Of a DNA stretch of 64,000 nt, positions 35,677 through 43,854 are shown one piece after another. Under the pieces are notes generated by a model that had not been told where the DNA came from, searched no databases, and saw nothing but the letters and a program-made list of their open reading frames with translations. This stretch comes from Acholeplasma sp. (GTDB lineage Bacteria > Bacillota_I > Bacilli_A > Acholeplasmatales > Acholeplasmataceae), in assembly GCA_003605085.1 (NCBI GenBank), contig QZKD01000037.1, forward strand, positions 1 to 64,000, read 5' to 3'. The position numbers were made by a program, and so were the translations under genes. Numbering within the stretch: position 1 is the stretch's first letter; each line of letters starts with the position of its first letter.

Positions 35677-36836
35677 GATATACCTTCTTCTTTGTGATAA
35701 TAGGTCACTTGACCTAAGATAGTTTTTCTTTTTGCCCCAGTGGCTTTTAATACATTACTTGGTTGCTTGTGAAGTGTCTCATGACCAAGAATGAGAAAAG
35801 CTAGAGCTTCTTTTGCATCACCATGGCCACCAATCTGATTGATAGTTAACCAAGTGATTTCAGGAAGTCTCTTTTCTAATTCACCAAGAATAAACTGGTT
35901 GTGCATACCTCCACCCGAGATAATGACTTCATCAACCCTGTGCTTGGGCAAGATGAAATGCTTGAATTGATGAATGATGGAGTTTACGGTAAACATGGAT
36001 AATGTATGAATGATGTCTTCAGGTTTTTCTTGTTGGTATGTGTTGAGCAGGGCATGTGTATATAATCTTCCAAAGATTTCACGACCGGTTGATTTGGGAG
36101 GTTCCATCAAGAGATATGGATGATTCATAAGCTCATTCATGAGTGAATCGATCATCTTTCCTGAAGATGCAATGTTTCCATCTTCATCATAAGAACGTTG
36201 ATAAAACAGATACATCGCTTCATCAATCATCATATTTCCCGGTCCTGTATCAAATGCATAAACATCATCTTCTGTGGCTTGCTTGGGTAATACAGTGACA
36301 TTGGAAATTCCTCCGATGTTATGTAGTACGCGCGTTTTTTCTTCGTCTCTATAAAGGATATAATCCATATAAGGGACTAAAGGTGCTCCAACTCCACCTT
36401 CTGCAATATCTGCATTTCTAAAATTAGTGATGACAGTTGTCTTCATGATGGAAGCAATCGCTGAACCATCACCGAGTTGTAGTGAAGATCGCACATGGGT
36501 TTTATCGTCTTCGTTAATATGCCATATGGTTTGTCCATGTGAACTGACAAATGCAATATGATCAATTGGAATATGATTCTTTTCGCATAATCGTTTCGCA
36601 GCAAAACCAAAAGCGTAGCCTAATTCCATATTCAGACTGGTGATTAATTCTAGGCTACAAGAGATTGGATTTAATGCTTGAATGATTCTTTTCTTCAAAA
36701 GGGGGTCAAATGGAAAGGTCTCGAAAGCAACTAAATCAACTCGTGTTGACTTACCCATGCCATCGATTGATGCAATCACTACATCGATCCCATCCAATGA
36801 GGTGCCACTCATGATGCCAACTGCCATGTCCTTCAT
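35673..36836 (-). CDS. anmK: Anhydro-N-acetylmuramic acid kinase
   Basis: About 387 residues from the ATG at 36836 (GAGGTG 6 bases ahead). It opens the 1,6-anhydro ring of anhMurNAc and phosphorylates it, giving MurNAc-6-P for MurQ. Signatures: GIMSGTSLDGIDVV, SHGQTIWH, HNIGGISNVTVLP, DTGPGNMMIDEAM, ISGGGMHNQFI. AnhydroMurNAc arises from lytic transglycosylases, none of which is seen here, so the substrate probably comes from wall turnover of other bacteria. First gene of operon A. Confidence 0.95.
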   Translation of the reverse strand: MKDMAVGIMSGTSLDGIDVVIASIDGMGKSTRVDLVAFETFPFDPLLKKRIIQALNPISCSLELITSLNMELGYAFGFAAKRLCEKNHIPIDHIAFVSSHGQTIWHINEDDKTHVRSSLQLGDGSAIASIMKTTVITNFRNADIAEGGVGAPLVPYMDYILYRDEEKTRVLHNIGGISNVTVLPKQATEDDVYAFDTGPGNMMIDEAMYLFYQRSYDEDGNIASSGKMIDSLMNELMNHPYLLMEPPKSTGREIFGRLYTHALLNTYQQEKPEDIIHTLSMFTVNSIIHQFKHFILPKHRVDEVIISGGGMHNQFILGELEKRLPEITWLTINQIGGHGDAKEALAFLILGHETLHKQPSNVLKATGAKRKTILGQVTYYHKEEGIS

Positions 36837-36859
36837 GACAACCACCTCGATCTAACTCT

Positions 36860-36914
36860 ATTATAAAACAACCGTAGGTTTGCTGTAAGTTTTCCCCATC
36901 GTTATGGTTGTTTT
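36860..36914 (-). promoter_or_regulatory. Operon A promoter with separated inverted repeats
   Basis: -10 TATAAT (36860-36865) with a CTTACA-like -35 at 18-base spacing. AAAACAACC (36865-36873) and GGTTGTTTT (36906-36914) form 9-bp inverted arms, one touching the -10 and one about 40 bases upstream, a plausible paired site for a SIS-domain regulator. Confidence 0.45.
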
Positions 36915-36945
36915 TTTCAATTATGAGAAAAAACACCTGATTCAT

Positions 36946-36970
36946 GAAAAAACGCATGAACAATCATGCG
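36946..36970 (-). terminator. Terminator of RpiR-type regulator gene
   Basis: CGCATGA-TTGT-TCATGCG followed by T6 on the minus strand, 8 bases after the stop; it separates the regulator from operon A. Confidence 0.8.
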
Positions 36971-36977
36971 CTTTATG

Positions 36978-37823
36978 TTAACGTTTAAATTTTTTAAATG
37001 TCTTATACGTCATTTCTAGTGTTCTTACTGAACGGTCGATATCGGTATAGGCACAGTGAGCAAAGAGTGCATCCACGACACACATTTGAGAGATACGTGA
37101 GGTCATCGCCCCACTACGGAATTCACCTTCGAGTGATGAGGTATATAAAACGATATCTGAGAGGTCCGCTAAGATCGAAGATCCTAGTTTAGTAATAGAA
37201 ATAATCTTCGCTTTATTTTCTCTGGCTAGCAATGCAGCACTGACAATTTCTTTTGTTTTACCTGAGTTTGAGATAAAGATAATCACATCTTTTTGATTGA
37301 TAAATGAAGCATCTACGAGCTGCTCATGGGATTCTCCTTGAGCGATACAAAACTTGTTGATACGTCTTAATTTCATCTCTAAATCCTTACAGACAAGATA
37401 GGAAGATCCTTTACCAAAAATGAGAATCTTTCGTGCGCTCATGATCAGTTCTGCAGCTTGCTTGGTGATGTCTTCATCGTAAAGTTTTAAGGTGTCTTCT
37501 AACACGCGAATATTATTTTCAATCGCGCTTCGACCGCAATGTTCATCTCGACCTAAAATCACATCGACATATTCTTTATTTTCAGGTATTTCTACCTTAG
37601 CGTTCGCTAAAATAAAATCAATTTTAAAATCCTTGAATCCTTTGTACCCTAATTTTTTACACATCCGAACTACGGATGCAGGGGAGGTATAGGCGGCTTC
37701 AGCTATTTTTTCCACACTAAAATCTTTAATGGTTTCTTTGTTTTCAATCAGATAATCTAAAACAACACGTTCTGCCATGCTAAGTTCTTCTTTGTACTTA
37801 AGCATATTAAGCATGACGCTCAT
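36978..37823 (-). CDS. RpiR/MurR-type transcriptional regulator
   Basis: 281 residues. N-terminal helix-turn-helix (~10-75; FSVEKIAEAAYTSPASVVRM, KKLGYKGFKDFKIDF) and a C-terminal SIS domain (~120-250; ILIFGKGSSYLVCKDLEMKL, IIFISNSGKTKEIV) that binds phosphosugars. MurR-type members answer to MurNAc-6-P or GlcNAc-6-P. Monocistronic and upstream of operon A, so it probably controls operon A and perhaps B and the lactate operon. The effector is inferred from context. The ribosome site is GAGGTGATTTC. Confidence 0.88.
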   Translation of the reverse strand: MSVMLNMLKYKEELSMAERVVLDYLIENKETIKDFSVEKIAEAAYTSPASVVRMCKKLGYKGFKDFKIDFILANAKVEIPENKEYVDVILGRDEHCGRSAIENNIRVLEDTLKLYDEDITKQAAELIMSARKILIFGKGSSYLVCKDLEMKLRRINKFCIAQGESHEQLVDASFINQKDVIIFISNSGKTKEIVSAALLARENKAKIISITKLGSSILADLSDIVLYTSSLEGEFRSGAMTSRISQMCVVDALFAHCAYTDIDRSVRTLEMTYKTFKKFKR

Positions 37824-37856
37824 GAAATCACCTCACCAACGAAATCTTGCAAGACT

Positions 37857-37908
37857 ATTATATCATTTTTTGATCAATATTACCTAGAGTAAATGTATGC
37901 GCTTTACT
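37857..37908 (-). promoter_or_regulatory. Regulator promoter and operator candidate
   Basis: Extended -10 TGATATAAT (-10 at 37857-37862) with a poor -35. AGTAAA-N9-TTTACT (37888-37908) lies just upstream, a 21-bp symmetric site whose right half also partly resembles cre. Autoregulation is plausible. Confidence 0.45.
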
Positions 37909-37911
37909 TCT

Positions 37912-37969
37912 TTTAACAAAAGATGGCAAGCGCTGTGCTTGCCATCTCTTGGATGGGGGTTCCCATCCA
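37912..37969 (-). terminator. Double hairpin ending the lactate-oxidation operon
   Basis: First hairpin TGGATGGG-loop-CCCATCCA (37950-37969), second 11-bp hairpin AGATGGCAAGC-loop-GCTTGCCATCT (37921-37947) followed by TTTTGTT. The second is the likely terminator; the first has no T-run. Confidence 0.7.
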
Positions 37970-37995
37970 TTTGAAAGGAAAAAAATGAAGGTCCT

Positions 37996-39393
37996 TTAGA
38001 TGACTTTTCCAGGATTTAAAATGTGTTTTGGATCAAAGGATGCTTTGATTCCACGCATTATTGTAAGTTGCGTTTCGCCGAGTTGTTTTTTCATATACTC
38101 TCTTTTTGCATAACCGATACCATGTTCACCAGAAACAAGTCCACCATATGAAAATGCCTTTTCATAAAGTGCATGAAAACCTACATCAAGTTTTTCATGC
38201 CATGTGGCATCATCAAGTCCATCCTTACAGAAGTAGATATGAAGATTACCGTCTCCAACATGGCCAAAATAAGGAATTCTAATCTCTAGCTGATTAGATA
38301 TTTCTCTGACATAGTTCAAGAAGTTAGCGATATTCGATCGTGGTAATACCACATCACATTCATCAATCTCAGATGTTGATGCTTTGATCGCTTCAAGGAA
38401 ACCACCACGCACCGTCCAAACGCTTTTTCTTCGCTCTTCGGTATCCACTAAAAATACATCAAGCGCATGGTACTTATCGATACAAAGTGCACTTGCAACT
38501 TCAATATCTTCATCAATGGCTTTTTCATTATTGCCATCATAACTGATGAGTAGATAAGCTTCATAGTTATTGTGAGGGATCTTCTTCCCTAAGAATTCCT
38601 CAGAATATTGCAAAGATTGTTTTTCTAAAAACTCGAGAGCTGTGGGTAACACATGATCCATAATCAGTTGAGGTGCTGCAGCGATCGCATCTTCTCTTGA
38701 AGCGAAAGGAACGAGCAAGCTTACCGTTTTCTTTGGTTTTGGAATGAGCTTTAATGTCGCTTCAACGATGATTCCCAATGTGCCTTCGCTACCTATAATC
38801 AGGTCCTTTAGGCCATATCCTGTGGAATTCTTGACAACTTTTCCACCAAATTTGACAATTTCTCCATTGGGGAGAACCACTTCTAGTCCACGCACCCAGT
38901 CACGTGTAACTCCGTATTTAATTGCTCGCATACCTCCAGCATTGGTCGAAATGTTTCCACCAATGGTTGCTGATTTTTCTCCTGGATCAGGTGCGTAAAA
39001 GAGGTTTTCTTTTTCGACATGTTCATAAATATCCATCAAAAGAACACCCGGTTCAACGCGTAGGGTTAGGTTCGTTTTATCGAGTTCAATGATTTGGTTC
39101 ATGCCGGATACATCAAGTAGAATACCACCCAAAATAGGAACACACGCACCGACTAATCCTGTTCCACTCCCACGGACTGTGACAGGAATGGTCTGTTCAT
39201 AGGCATAAGTCATGATTTTGGATACTTCGTATTTATCTTTAACTTTCACATGAACTTCAGGCATATGTTTGATGGTTTGAAGTTCATCATGGGCATAATC
39301 TTGTTCGATCTGGTCACCAGAAAAGAGATGGTCTTTACCGACAATGTTTGCTAAGAATTCAAGATCTTTCGTTTCAATTTTATGGTAGTTCAT
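37996..39393 (-). CDS. FAD-linked D-lactate dehydrogenase, LctD/GlcD type
   Basis: About 466 residues from the ATG at 39393. FAD-binding type-4 (PCMH) signatures TVRGSGTGLVGACVP, GEKSATIGGNISTNAGG, GSEGTLGI, then the C-terminal metal-site motifs GHVGDGNLHIYF and SGEHGIGYAK. The gene follows etfB and etfA in the same order as lctBCD of Acetobacterium woodii, whose complex oxidises D-lactate with NAD+ driven by reduced ferredoxin. Here D-lactate from MurQ is the obvious source. Glycolate or 2-hydroxyglutarate as substrates cannot be excluded. No lactate permease or racemase is adjacent, which fits an internal supply. Confidence 0.85.
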   Translation of the reverse strand: MNYHKIETKDLEFLANIVGKDHLFSGDQIEQDYAHDELQTIKHMPEVHVKVKDKYEVSKIMTYAYEQTIPVTVRGSGTGLVGACVPILGGILLDVSGMNQIIELDKTNLTLRVEPGVLLMDIYEHVEKENLFYAPDPGEKSATIGGNISTNAGGMRAIKYGVTRDWVRGLEVVLPNGEIVKFGGKVVKNSTGYGLKDLIIGSEGTLGIIVEATLKLIPKPKKTVSLLVPFASREDAIAAAPQLIMDHVLPTALEFLEKQSLQYSEEFLGKKIPHNNYEAYLLISYDGNNEKAIDEDIEVASALCIDKYHALDVFLVDTEERRKSVWTVRGGFLEAIKASTSEIDECDVVLPRSNIANFLNYVREISNQLEIRIPYFGHVGDGNLHIYFCKDGLDDATWHEKLDVGFHALYEKAFSYGGLVSGEHGIGYAKREYMKKQLGETQLTIMRGIKASFDPKHILNPGKVI

Positions 39394-40589
39394 CATTTCA
39401 CCTGCCATATTTGATCAATCAGTTTGTTCAGTTCAGGTAAGACTTCATATAGATCTCCCACGATACTGTAATGACTGATGTCAAAGAGTTTATTGTGTTC
39501 ATCCTGATTGACGGTAATAATTAAATCCGCTTCTTTCATACCTTCAATATATTGGACGGCACCACTAATCCCAAGATTGATAATCAATTTAGGTTTGACC
39601 GTACGTCCCGAAAGTCCGATTTGGTGTTTCGCATCAAACCATCCATTCTCAATGAGCGGACGAGTACACGCCACTTGTGCATCGAGTTTTTTCACTAAAG
39701 GTTCGATAAGTGCAAGATCTTTTTCTTTTTTGAAAGCTCGACCTACCGCGATAATGACATCGGCATCAGAAATATCTTTGACTTGAGGTTTATCTAAGCG
39801 ACTGATTAAATGAATTCGATCAGGAAGTTCAATACCTTCAATGGATTCATGTGAGATGATACCATGAGGTGTTTCTTTTTCAGGTAGTTTAAACATCTTA
39901 TACCTGATGGTCGCTAGTTGTGGACGATGATTGGGGGTATTGATCTTTGCCATGATGTTACCACCAAAAGCTGGTCTAATCTGTAACAAATCACCATCTT
40001 CTTTGATATCGAGCATCGTACAATCAGCGGTTAGTCCTGTTTTTAATCGAGCGGCAATTCTTGGCGCAAACGATCTTCCAAAAGGGGTTGACCCTAATAA
40101 GATAACATTGTTCTTATAGTGTAAGTAAAAGGATTCTACAACGCGAGCATAGCGTTCAACATTGAATGTTTCTAACGCGATATGATCATAGACAAAGACA
40201 CGGTCTACACCATATTCCAATGCTTCTTCTGCCATCTTTGCTACGTTATATCCAATAAGTAGTGCAAACACGGGTTCCTGGGTTTTCTTGGCGAGTTCTT
40301 TTGCTTTTCCGATAAGTTCCCACGAGACATGATGTACTGCTTGGTGATGATGTTCGATATAGACCGTGATGCCTTTAAATAATGATTTATTCACGGAAGG
40401 TTTCACAGTTTCAACGAGCTCACAAATGCCTTCGGGTCCTTTTTTCACACATAACTTACAAATCTTGCATGATGCATTAATAGAAAGATACGCATCTTGA
40501 TACTCAAATGCGTTAAATGGACAAAGATCAATCAATTTCTTAGCAGCCTCAGGGGTTACTTTATCATTGTGGACTTTAATATATGCCAT
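39393..40589 (-). CDS. etfA: Electron-transfer flavoprotein alpha subunit with N-terminal ferredoxin-like domain
   Basis: About 398 residues, longer than a plain EtfA. The first ~60 residues hold Cys near 23, 41, 44, 47 and 56 (CPFNAFEY, CKICKLC), able to bind one [4Fe-4S] cluster, as in LctC of bifurcating lactate dehydrogenases. The EtfA part follows, ending in the FAD domain (GLSGRTVKPKLIINLGISGA, FDISHYSIVGD). With EtfB it carries two flavins. Start chosen at the second Met for SD spacing (AGGTGAAATG). It overlaps the dehydrogenase start by one base. Confidence 0.9.
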   Translation of the reverse strand: MAYIKVHNDKVTPEAAKKLIDLCPFNAFEYQDAYLSINASCKICKLCVKKGPEGICELVETVKPSVNKSLFKGITVYIEHHHQAVHHVSWELIGKAKELAKKTQEPVFALLIGYNVAKMAEEALEYGVDRVFVYDHIALETFNVERYARVVESFYLHYKNNVILLGSTPFGRSFAPRIAARLKTGLTADCTMLDIKEDGDLLQIRPAFGGNIMAKINTPNHRPQLATIRYKMFKLPEKETPHGIISHESIEGIELPDRIHLISRLDKPQVKDISDADVIIAVGRAFKKEKDLALIEPLVKKLDAQVACTRPLIENGWFDAKHQIGLSGRTVKPKLIINLGISGAVQYIEGMKEADLIITVNQDEHNKLFDISHYSIVGDLYEVLPELNKLIDQIWQVK

Positions 40590-40597
40590 CATTTCAC

Positions 40598-41389
40598 CTA
40601 AAGATATCGATTGTCTTTTAAGACATCGAAAAATGCTTTTGCAAGATCGCTCTTCTTGCCTTTAATCATCTTTGTTTCGGTTCTTTTTTGCGGTGGAAAA
40701 ATTTCATCGACTTGTGTCGGTGATCCGGATAGACCATAATGATCCGGATTTTGATCATCAAGATCCTTGAGAGAAACGATCTTGACCAAGGTATCTTTCA
40801 TCTTTCTTTTTCTAAGATAAGAAGGAAGTCTTGGTGTATTCATGCCTTTATCTATCGTTAAAAGACAAGGGAAATCAATTTCAATAAGTTCTTCATATTC
40901 ATCGTAAGCTGAGCGTACGATGAGTGAATGTTCTTTGATCTCGATAATTTCTTTGACATAAGGAGTATGAGGGATACCTAAAAATTCTGCAATCTCAGGT
41001 CCCACTTGTGCGGTATCACCATCGGTGGTCTGTTTACCACAGATAACGACGTCATAAGGACCGATATGTTCAATCAGTTGACTTAGCGTGTATGAGGTTG
41101 CTAAAACATCCGCTCCAGCAAAACGGCGATCGCTGATCAGTGTCCCTTGATCAGCACCCATATAGATGGCCTCATAAAGAACTTGACTTGCTGCAGGTGG
41201 TCCCATGGAAATCGCGTGAACACATGCATCCTTTGAACGTTCTTTAAGTTCAAAAGATGCCTCAAGTGCAAAAAGATCAAAAGGATTCATTTTAACGTTG
41301 TTTCCATCTCTGATGAGCACACCGGTTTTGGGATCTACTTGGACATTGGACGATGCAGGAACTTGCTTGATGCAGGTAATTATTTTCAT
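40598..41389 (-). CDS. etfB: Electron-transfer flavoprotein beta subunit
   Basis: 263 residues. Typical EtfB: CIKQVPASSNVQVDPKTGVL, MNPFDLFALEASFELKE, and the nucleotide loop GKQTTDGDTAQVGPEIAEFL. In bifurcating Etfs this subunit binds the flavin that splits electrons. First gene of the three-gene operon, 8 bases ahead of etfA. Confidence 0.92.
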   Translation of the reverse strand: MKIITCIKQVPASSNVQVDPKTGVLIRDGNNVKMNPFDLFALEASFELKERSKDACVHAISMGPPAASQVLYEAIYMGADQGTLISDRRFAGADVLATSYTLSQLIEHIGPYDVVICGKQTTDGDTAQVGPEIAEFLGIPHTPYVKEIIEIKEHSLIVRSAYDEYEELIEIDFPCLLTIDKGMNTPRLPSYLRKRKMKDTLVKIVSLKDLDDQNPDHYGLSGSPTQVDEIFPPQKRTETKMIKGKKSDLAKAFFDVLKDNRYL

Positions 41390-41427
41390 GAATAAACCTC
41401 TAACATAAAGGATGTCTCACTATAAAC

Positions 41428-41440
41428 TTATCATAGATAA
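41428..41440 (-). promoter_or_regulatory. Palindrome in etfB promoter region
   Basis: TTATC-ATA-GATAA, overlapping a TATGAT -10-like sequence about 45 bases ahead of etfB. A candidate operator; the promoter boxes here are weak. Confidence 0.35.
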
Positions 41441-41512
41441 CTTAACTTGAATAGCCTTTCCATCATTTGCACATTATTTTTTCAAGTTTAGGAAAATATG
41501 TTCGTAGCTATA

Positions 41513-41537
41513 AGAAAAAAGCCACAGAGGTGGCTCT
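41513..41537 (-). terminator. Terminator of ROK/PIG-L operon
   Basis: AGCCAC-CTCT-GTGGCT followed by T5, directly after the PIG-L stop codon. Confidence 0.8.
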
Positions 41538-42388
41538 TAATCCATCATTTTCTTTATGCGATTAAAAACATCTTTTTTGAATCGTTCGATGTAGGAGGTT
41601 ACATACGTAACGATATCGAGTGTATCATCTTCAATAAGTGGTGTTAAATCCATCGCGTTGATGATTTGATCCGCACGATCCACCTTATGAGCAATGGCAT
41701 AGGTTGCATTGGCAGCACGTCGACCGATGGTTGCCACATCATAACGTTTTCCACCCGCAATTTGGGAATCAAACACTTCGACTAAGGCTTGTGCTAAATC
41801 GGGATGGCCTGAAACATTGAACTGAATCTTTTCTTCATCCAGCATCCAGTCTAAATCACGCCATACTTCACATCCATACACTTTCTTAGGACGCACTTCT
41901 TTGGGTAATCGTCTTAATGCTTGAATCACTTTGGTCGTCACGCCGATATGGGTGTCGTGTTTATCCGCAAGATTATGCGTATATAGAATCTCTGGTCTTG
42001 CAGCTAAAAGGATTCTTTCAAGATCATCAACAACAAACTTATTGTTAGGATCCTTAGTTTCTTTACTCGAATATTCAAGGAGTGCAAGAGCTCCAAATTC
42101 ACCAATCGTCGCAGCTTTTTTTTGTTCGATTCGTCTAACTTCAATCATATCTTCATCGGTATAATCTTTGTAGATACCCTCTCTTGCAGAGCCACTACCG
42201 TTGGTTACGACCACACCTAAAAACCATTGATCATCATGTCCTAAACATTGCAATATACCATCATATGCCATGATCTCAATATCATCTTGATGAGCAGCAA
42301 TCGACATGTGAGTTGTGCGTTTAATCGCTTCACTAAGCTCTTTATTATCAGGTATATACCATGATGCTTGGGGTTTATTTAGTTTCAT
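41537..42388 (-). CDS. PIG-L/LmbE-family deacetylase
   Basis: About 283 residues from the ATG at 42388 (GAGGGAGACT ahead). The zinc motif AHQDD (near residue 32) and the second His site HDTH define the PIG-L/LmbE family, enzymes that deacetylate GlcNAc in conjugates. No signal peptide, so cytosolic. It overlaps the ROK-like gene. Given the missing nagA it could contribute to amino-sugar deacetylation here, but family members usually act on glycosides rather than GlcNAc-6-P; the substrate is unknown. Confidence 0.8.
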   Translation of the reverse strand: MKLNKPQASWYIPDNKELSEAIKRTTHMSIAAHQDDIEIMAYDGILQCLGHDDQWFLGVVVTNGSGSAREGIYKDYTDEDMIEVRRIEQKKAATIGEFGALALLEYSSKETKDPNNKFVVDDLERILLAARPEILYTHNLADKHDTHIGVTTKVIQALRRLPKEVRPKKVYGCEVWRDLDWMLDEEKIQFNVSGHPDLAQALVEVFDSQIAGGKRYDVATIGRRAANATYAIAHKVDRADQIINAMDLTPLIEDDTLDIVTYVTSYIERFKKDVFNRIKKMMD

Positions 42389-42396
42389 AGTCTCCC

Positions 42397-43806
42397 TCAC
42401 TTCTTTATTTCTGGAAGGCTGGCAGCAGCAATCGACTGACCAACTCTTCTGTTGTTTTCATCGGGTAATACAATCTCGATGGTAGAGGCTAACTCTGGAA
42501 ATTCATCTGCCAAGATGTCTTTAGCGACATCAAGCATAATCTCGCCACCTTTTCCAGAAGTGACACGACCTAAAATCATTACGACCTGGATTTTATAGAA
42601 TAGGCTATAGTAGGCTAAACCGTAGGCTAAATAAGCTCCCATGGTTTGATATATCTCTTCTGCTTTTGGATCTCCATAAGCCATCATACTCTGAATCATC
42701 TTTAATTTACTTGCTGGAGAAAGATCATCTTCAAGTTCAATCTTGGCTGCTTTCGCGAGTTTTATAATCGCTTCTTGTGAAAAATACTCAACTCCAACAC
42801 CTAAATCCCCAGACCAAGGGTCTACTTCAGCGTTCGGATTCAAATCTAAAGGTACAAAGGCAAGTTCATTGAGCCATCCAGTAATGTTACCAAATTCATC
42901 TACATAACCCGCTGCTTCAGATGTTCCCATGGCGATACCTAAAACTTGATGCTTTCCTAAACTCATCGCTCCTGCTAAAGCGGTGACGTCACCATCATTG
43001 GCAACTTCAATGGGAATATCACCCATCTCTTTAGCGATATCTAGATACATATCCTTAATTTTATCATGAAAATCTTGATCATTCACTTGAATGTAAAGGG
43101 ATCCGACCATGGTCTTATTATCGATATATATCCCTGCTGCAGAGACACCAATCGCATCCACTCTAGGCATTTTTGAAGCAGCTCTTAATAATGAATCTTT
43201 CACTCCTTCAATATGATAGTTTGGATCATGATGAAGTTTAGGATACCAAACGATTTCTTCAGAATAAATGGGGTTCCCATCGATAACAGCAGAGACCTTG
43301 CGGTCCGAACCACCTGCATCAAAACCAATGCGATATCCATTTAAATGTCTTCCTATGGGTTTAGATGTTTCATTCGTTTGAGGAAGACTATCATATGTCG
43401 TGATGATCACTTTAAATGGGTGTTCATAGACTCGACTCATAAACGCTTGATCAAATGATCTTTGACCGTCTTTTGAATAGATATCTTGAATCGCTTGACC
43501 AAGATACTCTGGTCCACCAATAAAGACTCGAAAGCCGCCTTTAAGCCAAAGGAGAGTTTTGACTAAACGCTCGATATAAAGAATATTCTCATGTTGATAT
43601 TTTTCACTAGAGAAAATTTGTGTTTCGTATGTAGCTATCTGCCCTTGACTACGCTCTAATGCGATACCGACTTTGATGGGAGATGCTTCTTCTTTTACCG
43701 CATGTTCAAAAGCCCGAAAAGCCAAAACAATCGGAAGATAATCAGGATCTAAAACAAGATGATGTTTGGGATGTTGGTTAAATGTGAATGGATTCATAGG
43801 GATCAT
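42397..43806 (-). CDS. ROK-like protein with N-terminal extension
   Basis: 469 residues. Residues ~1-150 match nothing I recognise. From ~153 the ROK/actin-like fold appears: RIGFDAGGSDRKVSAVIDG (phosphate 1), IGVSAAGIYID, VANDGDVTALAGAM, and LGIAMGTSEAAGYVD. It is probably a sugar kinase or degenerate sensor; the usual ROK zinc-site CxCGxxGC is not visible. Coupled to PIG-L, so amino sugars are a possible substrate. It starts at ATG 43806, close to GAGGTGTC; an ATG at 43797 is an alternative. Confidence 0.7.
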   Translation of the reverse strand: MIPMNPFTFNQHPKHHLVLDPDYLPIVLAFRAFEHAVKEEASPIKVGIALERSQGQIATYETQIFSSEKYQHENILYIERLVKTLLWLKGGFRVFIGGPEYLGQAIQDIYSKDGQRSFDQAFMSRVYEHPFKVIITTYDSLPQTNETSKPIGRHLNGYRIGFDAGGSDRKVSAVIDGNPIYSEEIVWYPKLHHDPNYHIEGVKDSLLRAASKMPRVDAIGVSAAGIYIDNKTMVGSLYIQVNDQDFHDKIKDMYLDIAKEMGDIPIEVANDGDVTALAGAMSLGKHQVLGIAMGTSEAAGYVDEFGNITGWLNELAFVPLDLNPNAEVDPWSGDLGVGVEYFSQEAIIKLAKAAKIELEDDLSPASKLKMIQSMMAYGDPKAEEIYQTMGAYLAYGLAYYSLFYKIQVVMILGRVTSGKGGEIMLDVAKDILADEFPELASTIEIVLPDENNRRVGQSIAAASLPEIKK

Positions 43807-43820
43807 GACACCTCAATACT

Positions 43821-43849
43821 ATTATATCGCATCATCTTTATCTTGTCTA
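43821..43849 (-). promoter_or_regulatory. Promoter of ROK/PIG-L operon
   Basis: -35 TAGACA (43844-43849), exactly 17 bases, -10 TATAAT (43821-43826). Confidence 0.7.
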
Positions 43850-43854
43850 TACAT

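Noticed and set aside
36888-36905. Possible cre site in the operon A promoter
   Set aside because: No TGNAANCGNNNNCA-like match; only the 23969 site is convincing.
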